The notes under the pieces were generated by a model. The model was not told the DNA's origin and did no database searches. It saw only the letters and a program-made list of their open reading frames with translations. A DNA stretch of 39,814 bases from Cyanobacteriota bacterium (GTDB lineage Bacteria > Cyanobacteriota > Cyanobacteriia > Cyanobacteriales > Microcoleaceae). Positions 1-7,786 of this stretch are shown here, in pieces. The DNA is taken from contig JANYGO010000374.1 of NCBI GenBank assembly GCA_025362325.1, positions 1-39,814 on the forward strand. The letters are read 5' to 3'. Each line of letters opens with the position of its first letter. The first letter of the stretch is position 1. The position numbers and the translations under genes are program-made.

Positions 1-1
1 T

Positions 2-79
2 AGCGGTTTCAACCGCCGACTCTTATCTTCGTTAGACTAGAAGCGGTTTCAACCACCGAGTCTTATTTAAAGACTAGAA
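2..79. repeat. Tandem pair of a 40-bp hairpin-type repeat
   Basis: Two imperfect copies with a period of 40 bases begin at 2 and 42, both opening with agcggtttcaacc and ending with gactagaa. The core agcggtttcaaccgcc is a short inverted repeat. The same core occurs in the other orientation at about 28415-28432. The second copy runs over the last codons of the carotenoid-protein gene, whose stop lies at 67-69. Confidence 0.75.
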
Positions 80-594
80 GTTTTGCCAACTTGGGCCTGA
101 GTCTCAATTGGTTTAACATCGGTGTAGCCCATATTATTAGCTACGTCGCGCAGCACCGAAATTTGCTGTTCAAAATCAAGACCTTCAATTTGACCTAACA
201 CGCCATTCACAGCCTCTGTTGCCTCATATCCTGCGGGGATATCGACAATTGTTTCCCCCATACCAATAGCCCAAGCATACCAAACCAGCAACTGATTGTT
301 AGCAGTTAAAGCTCCGTAAGCGCGAGAATAAGGCGTGTCATCGCGGTTGACAATACCTCGCATGATATTCAGTTGTTGGTCATGGGAAAGGTTGTAAAAA
401 TCATTTAGCAGCACGGGCGCTAATTCTGGTTCGGCAGCAGCGGGAGCGGCTGGCGTAATTGACTCTCCCATTTTTTCATAAATAAAGTACAGCAGCGCCA
501 GTTTCTCGTCTGTACCCAACCCGTTGATTTTCTGAACCATGTTTTGAGTGTCGTCGGAGAGAGAGTGAGGATTGGTGGCGGCGGGTGAGTTCAT
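67..594 (-). CDS. Helical carotenoid protein (OCP N-terminal domain homologue)
   Basis: 175 residues corresponding to the all-helical carotenoid-binding N-terminal domain of orange carotenoid protein (OCP), with no C-terminal NTF2-like domain, so a stand-alone HCP. The two helical repeats are seen as LALLYFIYEKMG (32-43) with ITPAAP, and TPYSRAYGALTANNQL with IPAGYEA, then GLDFEQQISVLRDV (139-151). Compared with OCP from memory, Y36, Y39 and W105/Y106 fall where OCP has the carotenoid-contacting W41, Y44 and F109/W110, and R149 matches OCP R155. HCPs bind keto-carotenoids and act as singlet-oxygen quenchers or, in some clades, phycobilisome quenchers; which applies here cannot be told. The start has AAGGAA about 10 nt upstream. 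The last residues (TSSL) are encoded by a dispersed repeat. No CTD homologue gene lies nearby. Confidence 0.88.
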   Translation of the reverse strand: MNSPAATNPHSLSDDTQNMVQKINGLGTDEKLALLYFIYEKMGESITPAAPAAAEPELAPVLLNDFYNLSHDQQLNIMRGIVNRDDTPYSRAYGALTANNQLLVWYAWAIGMGETIVDIPAGYEATEAVNGVLGQIEGLDFEQQISVLRDVANNMGYTDVKPIETQAQVGKTSSL

Positions 595-921
595 AAATAA
601 AATTCCTTAAAAATGCTTCCAGAATATATAAATATCAACATTTGTAAGTGCAAGTCACCATCCCCGAGAGGTAATACGATTTGAGATTTGAGATTTGAGA
701 TTTGAGATTAAACTATGGGGAATGGCTGAGTATGTATGGGTTGGGAGCTTGCCTAAAGTTGCATTATTTTAGGAAACAGGTGTAATGTTGAGCCGCCACC
801 CTAGAATAAATCATCCTTAAGATAGAAGCCAAAGATACATCTGCGGGTAGATGAAAAAGCCAGGGATTCAAGTAATAATTGATACAGTGAATTGTTAAAT
901 AAAACTAGCAAGGAGTCGGCT
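595..921. other. Intergenic region with a heptanucleotide array, divergent promoters
   Basis: The divergent space between the carotenoid-protein gene and the small acidic-protein gene. It holds four to five head-to-tail copies of gagattt at about 679-708, a short tandemly repeated repetitive sequence common in filamentous cyanobacteria. The rest should contain both promoters, but no convincing -35/-10 pair or operator can be picked out. No ORF of note. Confidence 0.6.
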
Positions 922-1287
922 ATGTCTGAAATCAATACAGAAGTCAATAACACTGAAAACTTTGACGCTCAGCAGATCACTGAAAGCGCGGAAGCTGGAG
1001 AACAAAAGTTGCCGACCGTTGATGTATCAGCAGACTACGAAGCTTCAAAAGAATTCAGCGTGAGTGACATCGATCGCACGGGTGCCGGCGCTCAAGCTGC
1101 CGCCGCTGCAACTGCACCTAAATTTCCTATTCCCGCTCCTAAAGATATCGCAAAGCCAGCAGATACAAGCGGTAATCCCGCTGATTTTCGTTCGATGGCT
1201 CAGGAAATTACGTCGGCTGGTACACCGGGCAATGTTACCGACGATTTGATCCAGAAAGCGATCGATCTTGGTACTCCCGGCAGTTAA
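922..1287 (+). CDS. Small acidic, low-complexity protein of unknown function
   Basis: 121 residues from the ATG at 922, chosen because AAGGAG lies at 910-915 with 6 nt spacing; an upstream in-frame ATG at 892 has no such site. The N-terminal half is rich in Glu, Asp, Asn and Thr and looks disordered. The centre is alanine-rich (GAGAQAAAAAT, about residues 54-65), followed by a Pro/Lys stretch and a C-terminal part that may form a helix (DDLIQKAIDLG). There is no signal peptide, membrane segment or Cys. I do not recognise the family. A leader-like acidic N-terminus could suggest a peptide precursor, but no modification enzymes or double-Gly site are visible. It converges on the glycerate-kinase gene across duplicated hairpins. 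Confidence 0.7.
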   Translation: MSEINTEVNNTENFDAQQITESAEAGEQKLPTVDVSADYEASKEFSVSDIDRTGAGAQAAAAATAPKFPIPAPKDIAKPADTSGNPADFRSMAQEITSAGTPGNVTDDLIQKAIDLGTPGS

Positions 1288-1418
1288 TTTAGAAATTCTC
1301 CATCCTCGATGCAAAACCTCTGTATTGTAGGGTGCTTATGGCGCGCCTTACCCCTATAATTCGCGCGTCAAACCACTTTTTGCATAAGTCCTGAATTATC
1401 AAATGAGTGCACGATAAG

Positions 1419-1502
1419 CTGCAATACAGTAGGGACACAACAAAGTTGTGTCCTTAAAGTCTGCAATAGGGTAGGGACACAACAATGTTGTGTCCTTAAA
1501 GT
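1419..1502. terminator. Tandem duplicated hairpins between convergent genes
   Basis: A 42-bp unit is present twice head to tail (1419-1460 and 1461-1502). Each contains a perfect 9-bp stem, ggacacaac/gttgtgtcc, with a 3-nt loop (1433-1453 and 1475-1495), followed by ttaaagt. They lie between the 3' ends of two convergent genes, so a role as a bidirectional terminator is plausible, though related hairpins (32233, 35541) show that this is also a dispersed repeat type. Confidence 0.6.
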
Positions 1503-1519
1503 GTTAATTTTAACTCTGC

Positions 1520-2644
1520 CTAATCGCTTAATTTTAAGTCGATCGCCCGACAAATTTTGCCGACAGTGCGATCGCTCAGAATTTCAATTACCAAATCCAC
1601 CCGATCGCCCTCAAGCATCGACTGCATAAATAACTCGGGATGCAGCGCTTTCCAGAAATATTCAACAAACCGATTAATTTGGGCCTCTGACATTCCCGAC
1701 TTCCCCGCCGCCATCATTTCCCGTTCCGCCTGATTGCGCCACACTTGAGAAAGGCGGTAATCTCGGGGATACAAAACCATCAACCGATCTAATCGCTTCC
1801 ACAGCGGCAAATAGTCGTGCAGCTTCGCATTCATATCGCGCGCAAACTGACAGTCGCCCTCTGTAAAAATCGGAAACGGCGCACCAGCCAAAAACTCGTT
1901 CAATCTGGCATCCGCGACTGGATTGACGCCGACAAACCAACCTTCAAACAGTACAATATCCGCAGCGCCAATAATTTCTGGTAGACTGCGATCGCCCGCA
2001 CCTCCCCAGGCTGATTTTTCAAACCGGGGAATTTCTATTTTGGGACTGTCAAATGCTGCTAATTCGCCAGTGTGACAAGCACGCAACTTGTCTAAAACGG
2101 AGATTCCCAAGTCAAGATCGTGAGTGCCCGGGGGGCCGCGCCAAATCAAACGCGGGTCTTGTTTTTGGAGGTTTTGGCGATCGGCATAAGTCTTGTAAAG
2201 ATCGTCTAAAGAAAGGCTGACAGTAGAATATCCCAATTTTCCTAAAATCAGCTTCAAAACTTGACATAAAGTAGTTTTTCCGGTTCCTTGTCCTCCTAAA
2301 ATTCCTTGAATTAGAGTCCGGTTTAAACTTTGTTTTTCAGTCGATAATTGGATGGCTAGTGGCAGCCACAGATTCCACAAAGTTTCGAGAAAAACAGTTG
2401 ACTTTACGGGGAAAGTATGCAGTTCGTCAAGCAGAGCAAAGAATAAATCGGTTTTGCGGCGGACAACATCGGCTGCATTGTCAGGATTAATGTTAAAAGC
2501 GCGCGTTAGCGAAGCCCTCGAAGAGGATCGCACATCATCGGCAAGTTCCCAAAATGCGAGCTGATCGAAGTCGAGAGCTAACGGGCGATGGCCAGCTTGC
2601 CACCGGTGTAAAATTTCAACAGGCGTTACAGTCGATCTATCCAT
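1520..2644 (-). CDS. glyk: Glycerate 3-kinase, plant/cyanobacterial GLYK type
   Basis: 374 residues, P-loop NTPase of the phosphoribulokinase/uridine kinase class. The Walker A motif GGQGTGKTT is at 117-125, followed by LSLDDLYKTYADR and RGPPGTHD (169-175), the signatures of the plant-type D-glycerate 3-kinase that performs the last step of photorespiration (glycerate + ATP to 3-phosphoglycerate, EC 2.7.1.31). The FEGWFVGV segment matches the Walker B region of this class. The N-terminal 100 residues are the usual helical extension. Residues about 38-50 (RSSSRASLTRA) are encoded by a stretch resembling a dispersed cyanobacterial repeat (about 2498-2532). Soluble cytoplasmic enzyme, apparently monocistronic. 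Confidence 0.88.
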   Translation of the reverse strand: MDRSTVTPVEILHRWQAGHRPLALDFDQLAFWELADDVRSSSRASLTRAFNINPDNAADVVRRKTDLFFALLDELHTFPVKSTVFLETLWNLWLPLAIQLSTEKQSLNRTLIQGILGGQGTGKTTLCQVLKLILGKLGYSTVSLSLDDLYKTYADRQNLQKQDPRLIWRGPPGTHDLDLGISVLDKLRACHTGELAAFDSPKIEIPRFEKSAWGGAGDRSLPEIIGAADIVLFEGWFVGVNPVADARLNEFLAGAPFPIFTEGDCQFARDMNAKLHDYLPLWKRLDRLMVLYPRDYRLSQVWRNQAEREMMAAGKSGMSEAQINRFVEYFWKALHPELFMQSMLEGDRVDLVIEILSDRTVGKICRAIDLKLSD

Positions 2645-2645
2645 A

Positions 2646-2682
2646 TAGGAGTTGACAGTTGACAGTGGACAGTTGACAGTTT
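2646..2682. repeat. Short tandem repeat (gttgaca-type)
   Basis: Immediately upstream of the glycerate kinase start, copies of agttgacagt occur head to tail with one variant (gtggaca). It is a short tandem array of the type seen throughout the window. Confidence 0.55.
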
Positions 2683-2892
2683 GCCCCCCGAGCTCCGTCG
2701 TTGGGTTGCATAACCCGAATCAAACCATTGATGATTGACGGGTATCGGCTCTATTCATTCCGGTTATTTATGTCCTCACCGATGTGGCGGTTGCTATACG
2801 ATCAAAACTCTAGAGGCGGGGGTAGATTTTGTACAAATACTATCTGCAATTGACAAATATTCCATCGTAAACCCGCGCCGATTCCGAAAAAA

Positions 2893-3225
2893 TTAAGAGC
2901 CAAGTTTGAAAGCTTCAACAAATAAACTGTAAGTCAGACCAATTTTCAGAGCATTGAGTATTTCCACCCACAAAAAACCCGCCGCAGCCCGCCTACCGCC
3001 GTAAACTAGCCGGTTCGCCAACTCCGTCAACAACACCAACAGCCCGGCCGCGAGAATATCCCAATCAGCGGATTGTCCGGCGATCGTCGAAATAGCTGTT
3101 CCCAAAAAATTGCCGAACAGCAGGCTAATTACCAACAGCGAAATCCGCCGCCAAGGATTGCTCGCCCAGCGTGCGAATTGCTCGCCCAGAAAATCAATCA
3201 ATCTGTTAATTCGGGTATTCTGCAT
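2893..3225 (-). CDS. ycf20: Ycf20-family membrane protein (DUF565)
   Basis: 110 residues, the normal size for Ycf20/DUF565, a family found in cyanobacteria and plastids. Recognisable blocks are the N-terminal TRINRLIDFLG, NPWRRISLLVISLLFGNFLG (24-43), the STIAGQ motif, and the highly conserved C-terminus ALKIGLTYSLFVEAFKLGS. There are two to three membrane segments (about 29-48, 56-70, 84-104). Plant relatives have been linked to thermal dissipation and light acclimation; the biochemical role is unknown. The gene stands alone, transcribed away from the membrane protein at 3486. Confidence 0.85.
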   Translation of the reverse strand: MQNTRINRLIDFLGEQFARWASNPWRRISLLVISLLFGNFLGTAISTIAGQSADWDILAAGLLVLLTELANRLVYGGRRAAAGFLWVEILNALKIGLTYSLFVEAFKLGS

Positions 3226-3310
3226 AGAAGTTAAAAGTTATGCCGATGAGTAAAAAATGCCGATCGCCAAAAAGTCCAATTTTTTACCTTGTCAGTATGC
3301 CATCTAAAAT

Positions 3311-3336
3311 GTAAAATTTAAAATTTAAAATTTAAG
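3311..3336. repeat. AT-rich heptanucleotide array (aaattta-type)
   Basis: Three to four copies of a 7-bp unit (taaaatt) between short arms catcta and taagatgg, in the divergent spacer between ycf20 and the following gene. Confidence 0.5.
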
Positions 3337-3485
3337 ATGGTATTGAGCGATCGCGATCCTTATAGCCCAGAACCGTCAAGTAATACAGTGTAACTGTATG
3401 TTGTCGCGCAGCAACCCCAGGTTCTACATTAAAGATAGTTATGACTAATTGCGGGCGTGCAGTCTATCCTTTAAGCATAAAATTT

Positions 3486-4055
3486 ATGAAACTTAAAATT
3501 TACCAGATTTTAATTGGAGCGGCGATCGTCCTAATTACCGGAATGTTTCTCGGACGTTTTGAAATCACGATCTCCAACGGTGCAAACCGGCCGAGCGATT
3601 TGCATTCTCCAGCCACCGCACTCCCCCCAACACCCCCGATTTCGAGAGTCGAGACAGCCTCCACAGACACCGCTAAGGGGCTCAAACCTGACTTACCCCC
3701 CGAACCAGAAGCAGAAAGCAATTCCTCACTCCCTGTCAATGCCGCATCCGCTGGCACTCTGCGCGTCAGCAACCGCAGCGATCGCCCAGTGCGAGTAGCC
3801 CTGCTGTCGAAACGGCAAGCCGAGAAATCCTACGGCAAACCGGCGCACTGGGATTTTGCACCGGGGGAAGGCGGCGGCAAGGGATTGATGCTATCGCTGC
3901 CGGAGGGCAAGTTAGAAGTCAAACAGGGAGACATTCTGGTGGTTTTTGCTCAGGATGGTTCCCGCCGCTACTGGGGGCCTTACGTCGCCGGGGAGACAGC
4001 CTCGCCCGCTTGGAACGCCACAGCCGGGGAATGGCAATTAACTTTGCAGCCGTAA
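3486..4055 (+). CDS. Single-pass membrane-anchored protein of unknown function
   Basis: 189 residues from the ATG at 3486; an in-frame ATG at 3441 adds 15 polar residues and cannot be excluded, since neither has a clear ribosome-binding site. The protein starts with an uncleaved-looking signal anchor (MKLKIYQILIGAAIVLITG), then a Pro/Ser/Thr-rich linker of about 70 residues (PPTPP, PPEPEAES), then a C-terminal globular part from TLRVSNRSDRPVRVALLS to the end, with alternating hydrophobic residues typical of beta strands and a RRYWGPYV motif. It probably exposes a beta-sandwich on the outer side of the membrane. The family is not recognised. Confidence 0.65.
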   Translation: MKLKIYQILIGAAIVLITGMFLGRFEITISNGANRPSDLHSPATALPPTPPISRVETASTDTAKGLKPDLPPEPEAESNSSLPVNAASAGTLRVSNRSDRPVRVALLSKRQAEKSYGKPAHWDFAPGEGGGKGLMLSLPEGKLEVKQGDILVVFAQDGSRRYWGPYVAGETASPAWNATAGEWQLTLQP

Positions 4056-4304
4056 ACGCTTAGCTGCGGGCCGAGATTTTGGTCGAGAAACCCGCTGTCT
4101 GCGGTCTTGTTGAGAACGGTGCAAGATTTCAGTTGAACCTGAGATATTGCGTTTTTCAAGAGCGGGCGGGACACCCCACAAGAAGCTTAATGTCTTGTGG
4201 AACAGGCATCTTGCCTGTTCTTGAGAACGCTGCAAGATTTGAGTTGAACCGGGTGCGATCGAATTTGCAGTTTCGATCGGGCGAATCTTTCGGTAGACTC
4301 TCTA
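4056..4304. repeat. Intergenic repeats: 28-bp direct repeat and hairpin
   Basis: Two near-identical copies of a gagaacg-tgcaagattt-agttgaacc unit lie at about 4112-4139 and 4222-4249 (three mismatches or fewer). Between them is the inverted repeat gaacaggcatcttgcctgttc (about 4200-4220). Several short ORFs here are products of the repeats. Confidence 0.6.
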
Positions 4305-6341
4305 ATGCGAGCTAAAATTTTAAATCTAAAATCGCAGGAAGTTTGGGTGAAGGAAGTTATTAAAAATTTGTCAGAATTTCAAAGAAATCGCTCGATCGCC
4401 AAGCCAACGAAGAGCAGGGCAGCTTTGTTGCTGTCGCTGCTGTGGCTGTGCGCGATCGCCTCCGTGGCTTTCTTGTGGAATCTCGGCAACATCGGCTTAG
4501 TTGACGAAACCGAACCGCTGTTTGCCGAAGCAGCCCGTCAAATGAATGTGACAGGAGATTGGATCACTCCTTATTTTAACGGCGAAACCAGGTTTGACAA
4601 GCCGCCGTTGATTTACTGGCTGATGGCGGTGGCTTACCGCACTCTGGGCGTTAACGAGTGGGCTGTGCGACTTCCATCGGCTTTGTGTGCGATCGCCCTG
4701 ACTTGCCTCGGATTCTATACTCTATCGAAAACAGAAGGAAGTTCGGCAGCGGATTTTGTAGCGGATGTAGCGGATAGAAGTTCGGCAGCGGATTTTGTAG
4801 CGGATGTAGCGGATAGAAGTTCGGCAGCGGATTTTGTAGCGGATGTCACGGATGTTACGGAGAGAAGGAAGAAGGAAGAGGGCATATTTTCTCAATCTCC
4901 CAATCTCCCGCTTTTTCTTTCTACTCCTTGGATTGGTGCAGCGCTAATTGCTTTAAATCCCCAAACTATTGCCTGGGGGCGGACTGGCGTTTCAGATATG
5001 CTATTAGTTGCTTGTATGTGTTCGGCACTTCTGGCATTTTTCCTCGGTTACACCCTCGAAGAACAGAGAGAAAAAGCAGAATTTCCCACCGTTGCTGCAT
5101 CGCGATTTCCGAATAAATGGTATCTGACTTGTTACGTACTAATTGCCTTAGCAATTCTGGCTAAGGGGCCTGTGGGAATTGTCATCCCAGCCCTGATTAT
5201 TGGCAGCTTCGGGCTGTATTTGGGAAATTTTCGGCAACTTTGGCGCGAAATGCGTCCGCTGTCGGGAATCTTGATTATTTTGGCGATCGCCCTACCTTGG
5301 TTTATTCTGGTTATTTTAGCCAACGGTCAAACTTATATTGACAGCTTTTTCGGCTATCACAATTTCCAGCGTTTTACCGAAGTAGTCAACAAGCACTCGG
5401 CGCCGTGGTATTTTTACTTTTTTGTAGTGCTCGTTGGTTTTGCGCCTTGGTCGATTTATTTGCCAATAGCGATCGCCCGTACCCGTTTTTGGCAGCGCAG
5501 TTACTGGCGCCGTCAACCGCGAGCGGCACAATTAAGTTTATTTGCCCTATTTTGGTTCTGCTGCATCTTTAGCTTTTTCACGATCTCCGTGACAAAACTG
5601 CCGAGTTATGTATTGCCTTTACTGCCCGCCGCTGCGATTTTGGTAACGTTGCTGTGGAGTGAGATTATTGCAGGAAAGCAACCAGAAAATAGACCGGGAA
5701 AGTTAGAGAAACAACCGAATTATTTACCGCGAGGGCTGTTAGCTACATACATTTTTAATATCGTATTTTTACTGATTATAGCCGGAGCAACTTTCTACTG
5801 CTATCACTGGCTGGGAGATGACCCGGCCATGCCCAATTTTCCCCAAGCAATTCACGAGTCGGGATTGCTGATGGTTGGCGGTGCGATTTGGATAACGGCG
5901 GCTGGGGCGATCGCACTTTTACTCTGGAAGCGGCAAGAACGCTGGATTTTGGTGGTTAACTTCATCGGATTCGTAGCATTTATCATTTTTGGTCTGACTC
6001 CGGCCTACAATTTGGTCGATCTCAACCGCCAGTTACCTCTGAGAGAGTTAGCGAAGGTTGTTCTTCAACAAAAACTGCCGGGGGAAGAGTTGATGATGAT
6101 TGGTTTCTGGAAACCGAGTCTAGTTTTTTATACCCAAGATCCAGTGACTTTCTACCGACTTCCCAGAGGAGCGAAGGACTACATTGAGGAATCCAACAAC
6201 CATACTTCTCCGACGATTATGGTACTGGGATATCCCGACAAATTTGTAGAATTCGGATTGCAGCCCAATCAATATCAATTGTTGGACAGTCGCGGCGCGT
6301 ACCAACTGGCCAGGGTTCCGAGAAAGGCGTTTTTGAAATAG
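4305..6341 (+). CDS. GT39/ArnT-type membrane glycosyltransferase with in-frame repeat insertion
   Basis: 678 residues, polytopic membrane protein of the dolichyl-phosphate-mannose/ArnT glycosyltransferase class (GT39, PMT_2). The first periplasmic loop carries LVDETEPLFAEAARQM (about 65-80) with the acidic residues typical of GT-C catalysis, then GDWITPYFNGETRFDKPPLIYWLMA, a near-signature of this family. About 10-12 hydrophobic segments follow. It should transfer a sugar from a polyprenyl-phosphate donor to a lipid or protein on the outer face of the plasma membrane. Residues about 146-185 contain SSAADFVADVADR three times, encoded by three 39-bp repeats. The start is uncertain: ATG 4305 has no ribosome-binding site, while GTG 4347 has CAGGAAG 6 nt upstream. 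Confidence 0.85.
   Translation: MRAKILNLKSQEVWVKEVIKNLSEFQRNRSIAKPTKSRAALLLSLLWLCAIASVAFLWNLGNIGLVDETEPLFAEAARQMNVTGDWITPYFNGETRFDKPPLIYWLMAVAYRTLGVNEWAVRLPSALCAIALTCLGFYTLSKTEGSSAADFVADVADRSSAADFVADVADRSSAADFVADVTDVTERRKKEEGIFSQSPNLPLFLSTPWIGAALIALNPQTIAWGRTGVSDMLLVACMCSALLAFFLGYTLEEQREKAEFPTVAASRFPNKWYLTCYVLIALAILAKGPVGIVIPALIIGSFGLYLGNFRQLWREMRPLSGILIILAIALPWFILVILANGQTYIDSFFGYHNFQRFTEVVNKHSAPWYFYFFVVLVGFAPWSIYLPIAIARTRFWQRSYWRRQPRAAQLSLFALFWFCCIFSFFTISVTKLPSYVLPLLPAAAILVTLLWSEIIAGKQPENRPGKLEKQPNYLPRGLLATYIFNIVFLLIIAGATFYCYHWLGDDPAMPNFPQAIHESGLLMVGGAIWITAAGAIALLLWKRQERWILVVNFIGFVAFIIFGLTPAYNLVDLNRQLPLRELAKVVLQQKLPGEELMMIGFWKPSLVFYTQDPVTFYRLPRGAKDYIEESNNHTSPTIMVLGYPDKFVEFGLQPNQYQLLDSRGAYQLARVPRKAFLK
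4739..4857 (+). repeat. Three in-frame 39-bp tandem repeats inside a coding region
   Basis: The unit beginning gttcggcagcggattttg starts at 4741, 4780 and 4819, the first two copies identical and the third diverging at its end. The period of 39 bases (13 codons) and absence of stops keep the glycosyltransferase frame open. The intergenic sequence 39625-39668, read on the minus strand, matches the unit with only a few mismatches, so this is a dispersed repeat that entered a gene. Confidence 0.9.
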
Positions 6342-6441
6342 TGTAGAATACTGCGGTTTGGGCGATCGATCCTCAGACAAGGTATGATGTTGCAATTGCT
6401 GTACGATCCTAGCAGCCCAGAAACATAACTTTGACGAAAAT

Positions 6442-6475
6442 GTGGTATAAGATCTACAGGATAGTGTTATACCAC
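6442..6475. promoter_or_regulatory. 9-bp inverted repeat upstream of the protease operon
   Basis: gtggtataa (6442-6450) and ttataccac (6467-6475) form a perfect 9-bp inverted repeat with a 16-nt spacer, centred about 75 nt before the ATG at 6534. It is either an operator for the operon or the hairpin of a preceding terminator; it lacks a T run, which favours an operator. Confidence 0.4.
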
Positions 6476-6533
6476 CGTTGCGGTATGATTGATAATGATA
6501 TGGCAAGTTCATACTTAAATCGTAAGAAGTAAA

Positions 6534-7187
6534 ATGTCATACTCAGCTTTAGTAAACATAGTATTTGCGGTGGGACGAACAGGAGCCAACGGGGTAGAAT
6601 TGCTTGGTACAGCAACTCTACTAAATAGTCGAGGAAGGTTTGTTACTGCTGCCCATGTTACTAATAAAGATGACCAGAATCTAGTCGTGGTTCTCAGAAA
6701 TTACAATTCGATTGATGACTATCAAGATACTTCTGATTATCAAGTGCAGGTAATTTCAGTTCGCATTGAAGCTATCGATCCTTTCACAGATTTGTGTATT
6801 TTGTATGCTGATATCGATCTGTCTTCTAACCTATCGATAAGTAGCACGGATATTCTAAACGTGAGCAGTGTTGTTGATGTTTTTGGTTATCCTCACGCCG
6901 ATTGTGGGAGATTGGTACTTACTCATCAACGAACTGAGATCGGTGCAAGAATCTTAATTAAAAATGGGGTAGTCAAAAGCAAGCACGTCGTGCTGAATAC
7001 TCAGGCTCGCCCAGGTCAATCTGGAAGTCCTATATTCTCTGCATACACCACTACATTAGTTGCTATTCTCATTGGGTCATATGCTCCGGGTGGTGGAGGT
7101 GGTATTTCATTGGGTGGGGTAGATCCGCATACCCTCCATCAAACTACTCATGCGGTATCTGTTGAGTACGTTAGGGAAATGTTGTAG
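6534..7187 (+). CDS. Trypsin-like serine protease (S1/DegP fold), cytoplasmic
   Basis: 217 residues. The chymotrypsin-fold triad can be traced: His41 in FVTAAHV, Asp86 in FTDLCIL and Ser163 in RPGQSGSPIF, with the oxyanion Gly161. There is no signal peptide, membrane segment or PDZ domain, so unlike Deg proteases it is a minimal cytoplasmic peptidase domain. The C-terminal third has an unusual Gly run (about 186-190). It is the first gene of a tight operon: the next ATG begins 2 nt after its stop. Trypsin-like domains are known as effectors or processing hubs in bacterial conflict systems with accessory modules (established for effector-associated-domain systems), so cleavage of a partner in the operon is a plausible role. 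The substrate is unknown. Confidence 0.85.
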   Translation: MSYSALVNIVFAVGRTGANGVELLGTATLLNSRGRFVTAAHVTNKDDQNLVVVLRNYNSIDDYQDTSDYQVQVISVRIEAIDPFTDLCILYADIDLSSNLSISSTDILNVSSVVDVFGYPHADCGRLVLTHQRTEIGARILIKNGVVKSKHVVLNTQARPGQSGSPIFSAYTTTLVAILIGSYAPGGGGGISLGGVDPHTLHQTTHAVSVEYVREML

Positions 7188-7189
7188 AT

Positions 7190-7786
7190 ATGGAAAATAA
7201 ATTAGCACAAGTATTTCAGATAGAAAGTGAAGAGTGGCTCGCAACGCTACCTAGATATCAACAAAATAGGATAAAACAGCTAGTGGATGCGACTAACTCT
7301 TACGAAGAGGCAGCGAAACAGTGGCTAAATGCAATGCCAGAGAACACATTTCCATTAGGATCAGAACAAGCAAAAAATGTATTTATTATTGAAAAAGTTC
7401 GCGATGAAATCAAAAAATTCTTAAGTGGAAATGAAAAATATGCTGATGAAGAACAACAGCTAGTTTCTGCGTCAGAGATACTACAAAAGACTTTTGTGAG
7501 TTCTGTTTCAGCAGCAATTGCCCCAGCAATAGGCATAGCAGCAGCCTACCTCATGCCTTTGATTGTTCTTGAATTAATGACAATGAGTAAGATTGGGGAT
7601 AGAGCGGTTGCGATCGCAGAAGAGACAAGCAATGCAATGTTATCATCGGAATCTGACATGGTAGAGGAGATGCGTTGGGATCGATCGTTCTCCCGTTCCC
7701 CAGATGTTCTTGCTAAACTCGCAGCGACGGCAATGGCTGAGTATCGTGCAGGCAAAACGCAAGAACTAGATCCAGAAACATTGTGA
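7190..7786 (+). CDS. Helical protein with a central hydrophobic segment, unknown
   Basis: 198 residues, second gene of the protease-toxin operon. The N-terminal 100 residues are predicted as charged helices (WLATLPRYQQNRIKQLVDA, then EKVRDEIKKFLSGNEKY). Residues about 103-131 (from FVSSVSAAIAPAIG to LIVLELM) form one long or two short hydrophobic helices that could insert in a membrane. The C-terminal tail is acidic and polar. I do not recognise the family. It occupies the place where an antitoxin would be expected relative to the following RelE-like gene, and its stop overlaps that gene's GTG by 4 nt, so the two are translationally coupled. It may be a protease substrate, a membrane tether, or an atypical antitoxin. 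Confidence 0.7.
   Translation: MENKLAQVFQIESEEWLATLPRYQQNRIKQLVDATNSYEEAAKQWLNAMPENTFPLGSEQAKNVFIIEKVRDEIKKFLSGNEKYADEEQQLVSASEILQKTFVSSVSAAIAPAIGIAAAYLMPLIVLELMTMSKIGDRAVAIAEETSNAMLSSESDMVEEMRWDRSFSRSPDVLAKLAATAMAEYRAGKTQELDPETL

Noticed and set aside
2-79. Possible CRISPR array with GTTTCAACC-like repeats
   Set aside because: Only two copies with a 40-bp period and no unique spacers; the core is a palindromic dispersed repeat seen elsewhere.
4079-4315. 78-codon ORF before the glycosyltransferase gene
   Set aside because: Falls entirely in direct repeats and a hairpin element.
6120-6512. 130-codon minus-strand ORF over the end of the glycosyltransferase gene
   Set aside because: Antisense to a clear gene and without a recognisable product; composition is that of a shadow frame.
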